Positions 54,924-62,978 of a DNA stretch of 64,000 nucleotides are shown in pieces. A model generated the notes under the pieces. It was not told the DNA's origin. It ran no database searches and worked only from the letters and a program-made list of their open reading frames with translations. A program made the position numbers and the translations under genes. The stretch is from Paenibacillus sp. JQZ6Y-1 (GTDB taxonomy: Bacteria; Bacillota; Bacilli; Paenibacillales; Paenibacillaceae). Numbering within the stretch: position 1 is the stretch's first letter; the number at the start of each line of letters is the position of its first letter. The DNA lies in the NCBI RefSeq assembly GCF_040719145.1, contig NZ_JBFDUZ010000003.1:186001-250000 (forward strand), given 5' to 3'.

Positions 54924-54980
54924 AAAAAAGCCCTGATTGGTTTCACAGCTGGAGTGCTGGGAACCGGATCAGGGCTTTTT
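54924..54980 (-). terminator. terminator of the siderophore uptake operon
   Basis: AAAAGCCCTGAT and ATCAGGGCTTTTTT with an inner GGTT/AACC pair. It lies about 40 bases after the binding-protein stop and has T-runs on both strands. Confidence 0.93.
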
Positions 54981-55020
54981 GGTGTTTGGTTTTTACTGTT
55001 TTTACAGTTTTATGAGAGTA

Positions 55021-55971
55021 TTAATTGGAAAATAGTTTTTCGGCGTCGTCTAGTGCCATGCGGTGTCCTAGGGATGAATAGTCTAGCCATTTTTGGCCAT
55101 CGAGCATGTAGACGTGTTTTTCTTTAACGGCTTTGAGGTTTTGCCAGACTGGGTTTTTCTCTAGTTCGTCGAAGGTAGCTTTGGCTTCGTTGCCTTTGCT
55201 GATGATGACAAAGATGGCATCGGCGTTGTAGTCGGGCAGTACTTCTTTGGAGATGACAGCAAATGGTTCATCGGTAGAGATTTGTTTGACCATGTCGGGT
55301 GCTTGCAGCTTCAGGTCAGTGTACATGATGGGTCCAAGTGGACGAGCGGTGCTCATGACGCGCAGTTCTTTAGCGGTTGCGCGGATTGCCATGACTTTGG
55401 CATTGTCGCCCAGTTTGCTATGGATCAGGGTGCTGACTTCGTTAGCTTTTTGTGTGTATTCTTTGATGAATGCATCGGCTTTATCAGTCAGACCCATGTG
55501 TCCGGCAATTTTCTTTAGATGATCCTGCCATGTGCCTTCGTCCATGTTGATGGAGATGGTGGGTGCAATTTCCTCGAATTTGGCAAGATCTTTGCCAGAA
55601 ATGGATTCGTCGATATAGATAACATCTGGATTCAATGCCAGCAGTGCCTCCATATCAGGATCATCCGCTTTGCCCAGCTTGGTTGTGCCTTGCAGACGAT
55701 CCGCTACATGTGGCAAGAAGTCTTTGACATCACCGCCAATAACTGAACCTACCGGTTGAATGCCCAGTGCGAGCAGATCGTTAGTAACGTGGATGGACAA
55801 TGAAGCGACACGCGCGTCCGCGGTATGTGTAATGTTTCCATTTTCGGTTTTTACTTTAGACGACGTGTCACCCGAAGTGCTACCTTCAGTCGTGCCTGAG
55901 CTTTGACCACATGCTGCCAGCAGGGCAACCAGCAGTCCCAATACGATCAATAGATTAAACTTTTTCAACAT
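55021..55971 (-). CDS. iron-siderophore ABC substrate-binding lipoprotein
   Basis: A 316-residue cluster A-II binding protein with lipobox ALLAAC at about residue 21. It has the two-lobe layout with SIHVTNDLLALGIQPVG and EALLALNPDVIYID, and a Lys/Glu-rich C-terminal lobe. It captures a ferric siderophore outside the membrane for the two FecCD permeases upstream. Last gene of a three-gene operon. Which siderophore is bound cannot be told. Confidence 0.94.
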   Translation of the reverse strand: MLKKFNLLIVLGLLVALLAACGQSSGTTEGSTSGDTSSKVKTENGNITHTADARVASLSIHVTNDLLALGIQPVGSVIGGDVKDFLPHVADRLQGTTKLGKADDPDMEALLALNPDVIYIDESISGKDLAKFEEIAPTISINMDEGTWQDHLKKIAGHMGLTDKADAFIKEYTQKANEVSTLIHSKLGDNAKVMAIRATAKELRVMSTARPLGPIMYTDLKLQAPDMVKQISTDEPFAVISKEVLPDYNADAIFVIISKGNEAKATFDELEKNPVWQNLKAVKEKHVYMLDGQKWLDYSSLGHRMALDDAEKLFSN

Positions 55972-56025
55972 GTCTCTTACTCCTCCAAATGAATGCTTGT
56001 TTATTTATCATGGTCTTGCATGTGT

Positions 56026-57054
56026 TCAAAATTTACTGCGGAATAGCAAATACAAAAAGTACGGTCCGCCAATCGCCGATACTACTACACCCGCAGGCAC
56101 AGCATTAGGCTGGAAAATAGAGCGTCCGATCGTATCAGCAAGCAACAGAATAACCAGACCGATCATGCCTGCTGCGGGCAAAAAATGCTTGTGCTGCGCA
56201 CCGGTCAGACGACGGGCAATATGGGGCGCTACTAGACCGATAAAGCCGATTGAGCCAACCATCGCCACACTAGCGCATGACAATGCAACTGCCAATAACA
56301 GCAATTCGATGCGACTACGATTCACATGGCCACCTACTCCCCATGCCAGCTCATCGCCAAGTGCGAATACATCCAGTCGTGACGAACGATAGTAGACCCA
56401 AGGTACGATCAGTACAATCCACGGCAATAGCGTCCACACATGAATCCAGTCGCGCGCCCATACACTGCCCGCCAGCCAGGTAGCCGTAAAGCTATACGTA
56501 TCTTCATCCAGCCGCAACGATAATAGCAGTGTCAGTGCGCTGATACCCGCCGCTATTGCAATACCGACCAGAATGAGCCGAATGGGCAGCAGCCCACGTC
56601 TGCGGTCATATGCAAGTATAAAAATAACTAGGGCGGTCAGCGTACCGCCAATAAAGGTAAACACCGGAATCCAGATCGATGATGAGCCTTCTAATGTACG
56701 AAAAAAAGAAACGTACACAATCAAGCCCAAGCCAGCTCCCGCATGAATGCCCAATATCCCCGGATCAGCAAGCGAATTGCGCGATGTTCCTTGCAAGATT
56801 GCACCAGCGATGCCAATGCCAATACCAGCCAGCATCGTAATCAGAATACGAGGCAGCCGATACTCAAACAAAATCAACTGCTCTTGCCTGCTGCCTGCTC
56901 CAAATAAAGTCGAGAGTACGCGCAGCGGAGATAAACGAATCGTACCGGTATTGAGACTGATCAGCACAACGAGCACTGACACGACGAGCAGCAGCAAACT
57001 AACAGTCCACGCCCGACGTGCTTTTTTCGTCTGTACATTATGTATATCCATCAC
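56026..57054 (-). CDS. FecCD-family siderophore permease, second
   Basis: A 342-residue FecCD permease with about ten helices. Conserved segments are RLPRILITMLAGIGIGIAGA, LADPGILGIHAGAGLG, ELAWGVGGHVNRSRIELL and IGFIGLVAPHIARRLTG. It overlaps the first permease by 4 bases (ATGA). It pairs with the 57051 product to form the channel. Confidence 0.95.
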   Translation of the reverse strand: MMDIHNVQTKKARRAWTVSLLLLVVSVLVVLISLNTGTIRLSPLRVLSTLFGAGSRQEQLILFEYRLPRILITMLAGIGIGIAGAILQGTSRNSLADPGILGIHAGAGLGLIVYVSFFRTLEGSSSIWIPVFTFIGGTLTALVIFILAYDRRRGLLPIRLILVGIAIAAGISALTLLLSLRLDEDTYSFTATWLAGSVWARDWIHVWTLLPWIVLIVPWVYYRSSRLDVFALGDELAWGVGGHVNRSRIELLLLAVALSCASVAMVGSIGFIGLVAPHIARRLTGAQHKHFLPAAGMIGLVILLLADTIGRSIFQPNAVPAGVVVSAIGGPYFLYLLFRSKF

Positions 57055-58058
57055 AGCCCCCTCCCTTCTCGGCGCGCCAAATACAGGAAGAATGGAACAC
57101 CGACCATCGCCACCATCGCTCCAATCGCGAATTCACGAGGTGGCTGCACCATTCGCGAAGCAAAGTCTGCCCATACAAGCAGAATCGCTCCCAGCAAGGC
57201 GGAAAATGGAATCACCAATCGGTAATCGACACCGATCAAGCGTCGCGCCATATGCGGCACAACCAATCCAACAAAGCTGATTGCTCCCGCTGCTGAAACG
57301 GATACACCTGCCAGAATCACCACAGCAATCAGCGCTAGGACCTTGATCCATCGTACTCGCACACCTAGATTAACCGCAGACTCCTCTCCAAGCGCCAGAA
57401 AGGTAATCGGTCTCCCGAGCGTGATTGTCCAGATCGTCGTCAGTACAATGATTGGGACAAGCAGCTTCAGCTGCGACCAGCTAATGCCGCTGACACCACC
57501 TGCATACCAGAACGCTAGATCCTGACTCAGATCATAATAGATGGCGATTCCAGTACTCAGCGAATGCAGCATCGCCGCAATGACCGCTCCGGCAACGGTT
57601 AGCTTCATGGAATTCAATCCGCCCGGTGTCGATGCGCCTAGCACAACGATCAATACCGTCGCCAATGCCGCTCCGACAAAGGACATCAGCATGAGTGACG
57701 AATACGATAGGGCTGGCAGAAATGCAAAGCTCAACGCTACGACCAATGAGGAACCGGCATTAATACCTAGTACGCCAGTATCCGCCATCGGATTCCGTGT
57801 AACACCCTGCATGATCGCCCCGGCTACCGCAAATGCCATGCCTACCACGATCGCTCCAATCACGCGCGGCAACCGCAGATTATAAATAATCTGATCTGCC
57901 GTTGCCGCAGGATTATAATGAAAAACCGCCGACCATACAGCCGACAGTGTTAATTCTTTGGCTCCATACGAAATGGCAAAAAAGACGGACAGCACTAGCC
58001 CGGCTACCGCACAGGCAAACCAGATGCCTGTTTTCAGTTGTTTGTGTAATCCACTCAA
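57051..58058 (-). CDS. FecCD-family siderophore permease, first
   Basis: A 335-residue FecCD permease with RLPRVIGAIVVGMAFAVAGA, MADTGVLGINAGSSL and FVGLVVPHMARRLIGVD. It is the first gene of the operon and lies 30 bases after a Fur box. In B. subtilis similar permease pairs (YfiZ/YfhA, with YfiY) share the ATPase YusV, encoded elsewhere. Confidence 0.95.
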   Translation of the reverse strand: MSGLHKQLKTGIWFACAVAGLVLSVFFAISYGAKELTLSAVWSAVFHYNPAATADQIIYNLRLPRVIGAIVVGMAFAVAGAIMQGVTRNPMADTGVLGINAGSSLVVALSFAFLPALSYSSLMLMSFVGAALATVLIVVLGASTPGGLNSMKLTVAGAVIAAMLHSLSTGIAIYYDLSQDLAFWYAGGVSGISWSQLKLLVPIIVLTTIWTITLGRPITFLALGEESAVNLGVRVRWIKVLALIAVVILAGVSVSAAGAISFVGLVVPHMARRLIGVDYRLVIPFSALLGAILLVWADFASRMVQPPREFAIGAMVAMVGVPFFLYLARREGRGL

Positions 58059-58088
58059 AGCATACCGCCGCTTTCTTCCAATTAATAG

Positions 58089-58106
58089 TGAGAATCATTA
58101 TCATTA
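58089..58106 (-). promoter_or_regulatory. Fur box of the siderophore operon
   Basis: Minus-strand TGATAATGATTCTCA matches TGATAATNATTATCA at all positions but one. It lies just upstream of the first permease ATG. Confidence 0.92.
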
Positions 58107-58368
58107 TAACATCGTTATTATAACGCATTCCCGACATTTGTATATAGTCCATTCTGTCATTCGTTTGGCTTGACCATCTTCTGAAACTACGGCAAAATAG
58201 AAAACAGAAGCCTTGTAATACGCTTACATGACTTCTGTTTCCAGATTCCTATGATATGCTGTTGTGACGTTGGAATACAAAAAGCAGGTGTTCGCCGATC
58301 TTCCATGGGATACATCGACGCACACCCGCCTTTATTTATCTTATTTCTTTCAGGAGGCTGTCATCGCT

Positions 58369-58554
58369 ATGAGCAAGATTCTTTCCGCCTGGTTCGCCTT
58401 TTCTTCCATTATTCTGCTGTTGTTCTGTGCTGTTGCTATTTCGTATTCCGCTTGGCTTGCAATTTTGCTCGGTGTACTCGCTATCGGCAATATCGGCTGG
58501 GGTTTTGTGATCAAAGCGAAACAACAACGCCGTAGTGGCAATCACCCCGCCTAA
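58369..58554 (+). CDS. small membrane protein (possibly YlaF/DUF5325-like)
   Basis: A 61-residue protein from ATG 58369 with AGGAGG 11 bases upstream. It has two hydrophobic segments, about residues 7-24 and 27-46, and the basic tail KAKQQRRSGNHP. It resembles the short YlaF/DUF5325 proteins in size and plan, but I am not certain. Confidence 0.7.
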   Translation: MSKILSAWFAFSSIILLLFCAVAISYSAWLAILLGVLAIGNIGWGFVIKAKQQRRSGNHPA

Positions 58555-58610
58555 CAGAAACGAACTTCACAAAACCTCTTGCCTCATTACATTACAGCTG
58601 TGTTGGCTGC

Positions 58611-59600
58611 TTATCGTGATGCAGGCAGAAAGCCCATTTTTTCTTTTACGCCAGTCAATATTTTCTCTGCCGAGGCTTGCGCACGTTCCGCGCCTTGGCG
58701 GAGAATATCGCGTACTTCGCCAGATTCACGGATTTCCTTGTAGCGCTGCTGCAATGGTTCCAGACCGGCAACAACCACTTCCGCCAATTCCTTTTTGAAT
58801 CCTCCATACATTTGACCTTCAAATTTGTCAGCTACCTGTGCCAGACTCAAGCCTGAGAATTGCGAATAAATCGTCATCAGATTGCTCACTTCCGGTTTGT
58901 TTGCCGGATCATATTGCACTTCGCGTCCAGAGTCCGTCGTTGCACGGCTGAACTTTTTGCGAATGACATCTGGTGGGTCGAGGATCGCAATGTAGCTACC
59001 TGCATTGGGATTACTTTTACTCATTTTTTTGCTAGCGTCGTCCAGCGACATGATGCGTGCACCCACTTCTGGGATATACGGATCAGGAATCGTGAAATAT
59101 TCGCCAAACCGATGATTAAAGCGTGCTGCCAGATCGCGGGTCAGCTCCAAATGCTGCTTCTGATCGTCGCCTACTGGCACAAGATCAGCGTTGTACAACA
59201 GAATATCTGCCGCCATCAGTGCTGGGTAGACAAACAGACCAGTACCGATATTTTCTTTACCTGCGGATTTATCCTTAAACTGGGTCATACGTTCCAGCTC
59301 GCCCATCGAAGCGAGCGTCGTCATAATCCATCCCAATTCCGCATGCTGCGGCACATGCGATTGCATGAAAATATTCGATTTGGACGGGTCCAGACCTGCG
59401 GCAAGATACAGGGCGGCAACCGATTCGGATGCTTCGCGCAGTGCTGCCGGTTCCTGAGCAACGGTAATTGCGTGCAGATCAACGACCATAAAGTAACAGT
59501 TATATTCATTTTGCAGTTGAACAAAGTTCTGGATGGCTCCAATATAGTTACCGATGGTCAACAGACCGCTCGGCTGGATGCCGGATAATACAGTTTTCAT
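58611..59600 (-). CDS. trpS: tryptophan--tRNA ligase
   Basis: A 329-residue class I tRNA synthetase that charges tRNA(Trp). It has the HIGH-type motif SGLLTIGNYIGA near residue 12 and the KMSKS motif KKMSKSNPN near 195. VPVGDDQKQHLELTRDLA is the Trp-binding helix region. ATG 59600 follows GGGAGGAAAC. A T-box leader lies 320 bases upstream, consistent with control by uncharged tRNA(Trp). Confidence 0.97.
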   Translation of the reverse strand: MKTVLSGIQPSGLLTIGNYIGAIQNFVQLQNEYNCYFMVVDLHAITVAQEPAALREASESVAALYLAAGLDPSKSNIFMQSHVPQHAELGWIMTTLASMGELERMTQFKDKSAGKENIGTGLFVYPALMAADILLYNADLVPVGDDQKQHLELTRDLAARFNHRFGEYFTIPDPYIPEVGARIMSLDDASKKMSKSNPNAGSYIAILDPPDVIRKKFSRATTDSGREVQYDPANKPEVSNLMTIYSQFSGLSLAQVADKFEGQMYGGFKKELAEVVVAGLEPLQQRYKEIRESGEVRDILRQGAERAQASAEKILTGVKEKMGFLPASR

Positions 59601-59921
59601 GCTTGTTTCCTCCCTTATTGTTGACTTGCTGGGCATACAGTGATGTGCATCCTATATACCAATCGTGTTTAGCCGACATATAATCGCGGCAGAGACACTG
59701 CTTAGTTGCTGTACCAACTACGCTTGCGATGCACGCTATGCAGTTATGATTGATATAAGCCAAATGCTGTACTGTAGCTTGCAAGCCTTGCTAGTATTGC
59801 CGCTTTGAAACGTTGTACGTCAGTGCAGTTACATCTCAAACTTCGTACTATTATATGTACAGCGCGTCCAAATGGTCTGCCCATTGATCCGCCTGCACCA
59901 TCATCGGATATGGGCAAACGC
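59601..59921 (-). other. trpS leader between T-box and coding region
   Basis: About 320 bases transcribed downstream of the T-box terminator. No open gene and no further motif is clear. The distance is long for a T-box gene. Confidence 0.45.
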
Positions 59922-60305
59922 AAAAAAGGCCCACATCCTGCAAGGGACGTGTGACCGTGGTGCCACCCTTATTTACCGGAACAGAAAATACTACAACAGA
60001 CAGCAAACACTGCGTTTTACAACAATCGCAGCAATCTGTGCGCCTACCTGCCTTTTATCACGGCAAGTACACAACAGCGTAACATATACGCTGTCCCGTT
60101 CGTAACCACTGCAACCCAGCAGTTCTGATCCGGCCTTTATGCCACGTTAACGGCGGGCTGCCGGCCGGCATACTGAGGACGATCGCTGGGCAATCTCCGC
60201 TTCAACCTAGCACTCCAGAGTCCATTCGGCAAACCATCTTCACCGGTTTCCATCACCCACCGGCTTTCTGTAGAAGCATTCTTCTGCCTACTCTTCTCTA
60301 TCATC
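59922..60305 (-). ncRNA. T-box riboswitch of trpS (specifier UGG)
   Basis: The minus strand has the T-box AGGGTGGCACCACGG (59956-59970) followed by the terminator stem CCCTTGCAGGATGTGGG and TTTTTT (59922-59955). The stem I specifier region reads GAATGGACTCTGGAGTG, with UGG (Trp) right after GAA (minus strand, 60222-60227). Uncharged tRNA(Trp) is expected to bind and favour the antiterminator. Confidence 0.95.
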
Positions 60306-60415
60306 GTTTTCAAATATTGAGAAAGAATACGTATAAAAAATACGTGTTCTTTGAAACTCATCATAATTGGCAAATCGTCAAATGTCAAATCGCTTTTTGC
60401 CTAAAAAATCTGGTA

Positions 60416-60430
60416 TGATAATGATAATAT
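60416..60430 (+). promoter_or_regulatory. Fur-like sequence before the aldose epimerase gene
   Basis: TGATAATGATAATAT matches the Fur consensus at 11 of 14 positions, 45 bases before the ATG. It may equally be an AT-rich promoter element. Confidence 0.35.
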
Positions 60431-60474
60431 TTTTGCACTTTATTTGTTCTGCAAGAGGAGGAAGGAGCCGCGCA

Positions 60475-61452
60475 ATGACAGTTAGCAAAGGAACGTGGAA
60501 CCAGTACGAAACCTATATTCTTAAAAGCAAACAGCTCGAAGTCACGCTGCTGCCCAAGCTTGGCAACAATGTAATCGGACTGCGCGATATGCAGGAGAAT
60601 CGTGAGATTTTGCGCCGCCCTGAAGAAAGCGAACTCGATTTTTATTTGCAAAAACCCTACCACTTCGGCATGCCGATGTTAATGCCGCCGGGACGTATCC
60701 GCCGTGGACATTTTGAATTCGACGGTGTGGAATACCAGTTTGATCAAAATACAGCCAACGATAACCATATTCACGGCTTGCACCGTACGCAATCATGGCG
60801 TGTTGCCGATATTGATGAAAGCGAAGATGGCTGCCAAATCACCACCGAGCTGCTGACTGCCGACGATCCCAACTGGATGCGTCAGTATCCAACACCGCTC
60901 AAGCTAGAAATGACCTTGCAGCTACAGGGAACCTCCCTTATGCAGCGTCTGAAAATCACAAATTTAGGTGAAAATTCTGCGCCATTCGGGTTCGGACTGC
61001 ATACTTGGTTTTTGCTAGATGGCGAGCCAGAGCGCTGGACATTGAAAATTCCGGTCAGCAATCAGCTGTTGCAGGATGAAGAGCAGATTCCAACTGGCGA
61101 AGTGGTACCGCTGAATGAGTGGGAAGAACTGAATACTGGCATGAATATGCAGCATCGCAATTGGGATAATCTGCTGCGCATTGGCGATAAACGTCCCGTA
61201 AGCGCCGAGCTCAAACGCGATGACGGCTATGGTTTGCGCTATTCTGCTGATCCTGATTATTTTAAATATTGGGTACTGTACACCAAAGGTGAAAGTGACC
61301 AATTTCTGTGCATCGAGCCTTATACCAGCCTACCTGATGCGCCAAATTCGACGCATCCGCGCGAATTTATCGGGCTGATCGAACTGCATCCGGGTCAACC
61401 GGTAGAACTAAATTTGCAGCTGGATGTGATTGAGAAGTATACACAACTGTAA
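60475..61452 (+). CDS. aldose 1-epimerase (galactose mutarotase-like)
   Basis: A 325-residue galactose-mutarotase-fold protein. Catalytic His are likely in NHIHGLHR (near residue 96) and FGLHTWFL; a Glu in the later LCIEPYTSLPD is the usual base. The ATG at 60475 follows AGAGGAGGAAGGAG. The family interconverts sugar anomers, but some members act on sugar phosphates or other glycans; the substrate is not clear. Monocistronic. Confidence 0.9.
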   Translation: MTVSKGTWNQYETYILKSKQLEVTLLPKLGNNVIGLRDMQENREILRRPEESELDFYLQKPYHFGMPMLMPPGRIRRGHFEFDGVEYQFDQNTANDNHIHGLHRTQSWRVADIDESEDGCQITTELLTADDPNWMRQYPTPLKLEMTLQLQGTSLMQRLKITNLGENSAPFGFGLHTWFLLDGEPERWTLKIPVSNQLLQDEEQIPTGEVVPLNEWEELNTGMNMQHRNWDNLLRIGDKRPVSAELKRDDGYGLRYSADPDYFKYWVLYTKGESDQFLCIEPYTSLPDAPNSTHPREFIGLIELHPGQPVELNLQLDVIEKYTQL

Positions 61453-61495
61453 AGATACATGGACATGCTATGGTATAACTCAGATTCCAAGCAAC

Positions 61496-61529
61496 AAAAA
61501 AAGCGATTCCATTAGGAGCCGCTTTTTTT
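61496..61529 (+). terminator. epimerase gene terminator
   Basis: AAGCGATTCC / GGAGCCGCTT around ATTA, followed by TTTTTT. The stem has mismatches. Confidence 0.85.
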
Positions 61530-61982
61530 TGTTATCCATTGTTCCATCCCAGTGCACTAGGTATGTGGCTCAATCGGGCCGAATAGGAATATAAATTAAT
61601 ATAATGGCATGAATCATGATGCCTGTTCCGGTTCAATGGCAGTTTTGCTTATGTCGCTTAGTTATGATATTTGTGGTCAATCGTTATGATAGTTTCTTAT
61701 TTTACTACTTACTATAGTGTATCTAATTTACTTCTGAATGATTGATGCTTGTAGGTATTACTATTGTTATCTGCATCCACTTGCTGTACTTTGGATTACT
61801 TCTCACTGCTTAGTGTACTTCTTAACTTTTTAGTGTTCCTAATCGCAAACTAGTTGTTACTCTACGTTTCTTGCTATTTCATTGCTTGAACTATACCCCA
61901 TCTTAACTACCCTGTAATGCTATCTTTATTACTGACTTCTCACCGTTCGCTACATTACATCGACGGTGCACATACTGGCTAA
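61530..61982. other. AT-rich intergenic region
   Basis: About 450 bases rich in ACTT/TACT words with no ribosome site, gene or clear repeat. Confidence 0.45.
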
Positions 61983-62390
61983 TCACGAAAATTCTGCATT
62001 TGCCTCGTTGTATGTAGCTCTTGAATATCGAATCATGTGGTTCGCCATGTTATAGTTGGATTCGATAACCGTATCAACCATGATCAATCCTTTGGATACA
62101 GCGAATTCATAACTGAGTTCTCCGTGTGTCCAGTGGTTTTTGAATTTTAGCGATTCAATTGCCATTTGGCGGAAAGATTTGATTTGCATTGCCGTCAAAC
62201 CATCCTCTGGACCGTTCCATTCTCCATTTCTACCGCTGATTGGGTTGTGCTTAATACCAAACTTGCCAATCATGTTGTTGCGAATCTGTACGAATACCGT
62301 TCCAGAATCCAGATGCGCCAGCTCATTCTCCAGTTCTTTGAATACAATGTCTATTTGTCTGGATAACGAAGGCAAATCATTCTTAGGCAT
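61983..62390 (-). CDS. unrecognised soluble protein
   Basis: A 135-residue protein with no signal or membrane segment. It opens MPKNDLPSLSRQIDIVFKEL and contains FVQIRNNMIGKFGIKH, then GLTAMQIKSFRQMAIESLKF. It appears mixed alpha/beta and has no Cys. AAGGAAGGGGAAG precedes the ATG, which supports it as a gene. I do not recognise the family. AT-rich flanks on both sides leave it isolated. Confidence 0.75.
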   Translation of the reverse strand: MPKNDLPSLSRQIDIVFKELENELAHLDSGTVFVQIRNNMIGKFGIKHNPISGRNGEWNGPEDGLTAMQIKSFRQMAIESLKFKNHWTHGELSYEFAVSKGLIMVDTVIESNYNMANHMIRYSRATYNEANAEFS

Positions 62391-62811
62391 TTCTTCCCCT
62401 TCCTTTCTCTGTCAATCATGTAAATTCAGGACTTCGGACTCATTATATGGTGATTATGAAGTAGTGGCAAGTAAATATTCTATAAATAGTTATAAAGAAC
62501 TATTATTCGACAAATTTCACTGTTTTATATTCCAAAAAACTACAGGATCTAAGCTAAATATAGCGTTTTTAATCTTGCGCATTTATGCAAACTAAAGCTT
62601 CTCTTTTATACATATTTAGTATGGTGTAAAATGATTTTTGCGTTGTACAGATCGGCTAAGATTGAATAGAAGCTCATGGATTGCATAGATATTCCATCTG
62701 CAACTCAATTTATTGCTGTATCCGATCGGCAGTCATGTCTAGGAATACATTCATATCAGCGATGCTTGCATCAACTGCACGTTGACAGCGTTATCATTTT
62801 TGTTTAAGGTA
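62391..62811. other. intergenic region before the secreted esterase
   Basis: About 420 AT-rich bases with no supported gene. It holds the promoters of the flanking genes. Confidence 0.4.
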
Positions 62812-62944
62812 AAGCTACAAATGACAGGGTTGTAACGGCGAAAGCGGGCAAAACCTGACATATGGTTCCTTTATGAAGCTCCTTGCGATGCAAAGCGGGC
62901 TGCGTGAAGATCGGCCATTTGTTAGTGTTAAGCCCGCTTTTTTT
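62812..62944 (+). ncRNA. structured leader with terminator before the secreted esterase gene
   Basis: The leader reads ATGACAGGGTTGTAACGGCG, then AAAGCGGGCAAAACCTGACA. CAGGGTT and AACCTG can pair around an inner GCGAAAGC tetraloop hairpin. A terminator follows: AAAGCGGGCT and AGCCCGCTTT (62892-62940) and TTTT. The pattern suggests a riboswitch or attenuator, but I match no known class. Confidence 0.5.
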
Positions 62945-62978
62945 GTCGTACATTCCTAAGAGGGAGGCTGTAATCGAT

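Noticed and set aside
60137-60388. Minus-strand frame over the trpS leader
   Set aside because: It lies in T-box stem I, which explains the sequence.
62812-62944. c-di-GMP class I riboswitch before the esterase
   Set aside because: The GCAAAGC and tetraloop elements are similar, but the required CACAGGGCAAACC and GGGACGCAAAGC segments are absent.
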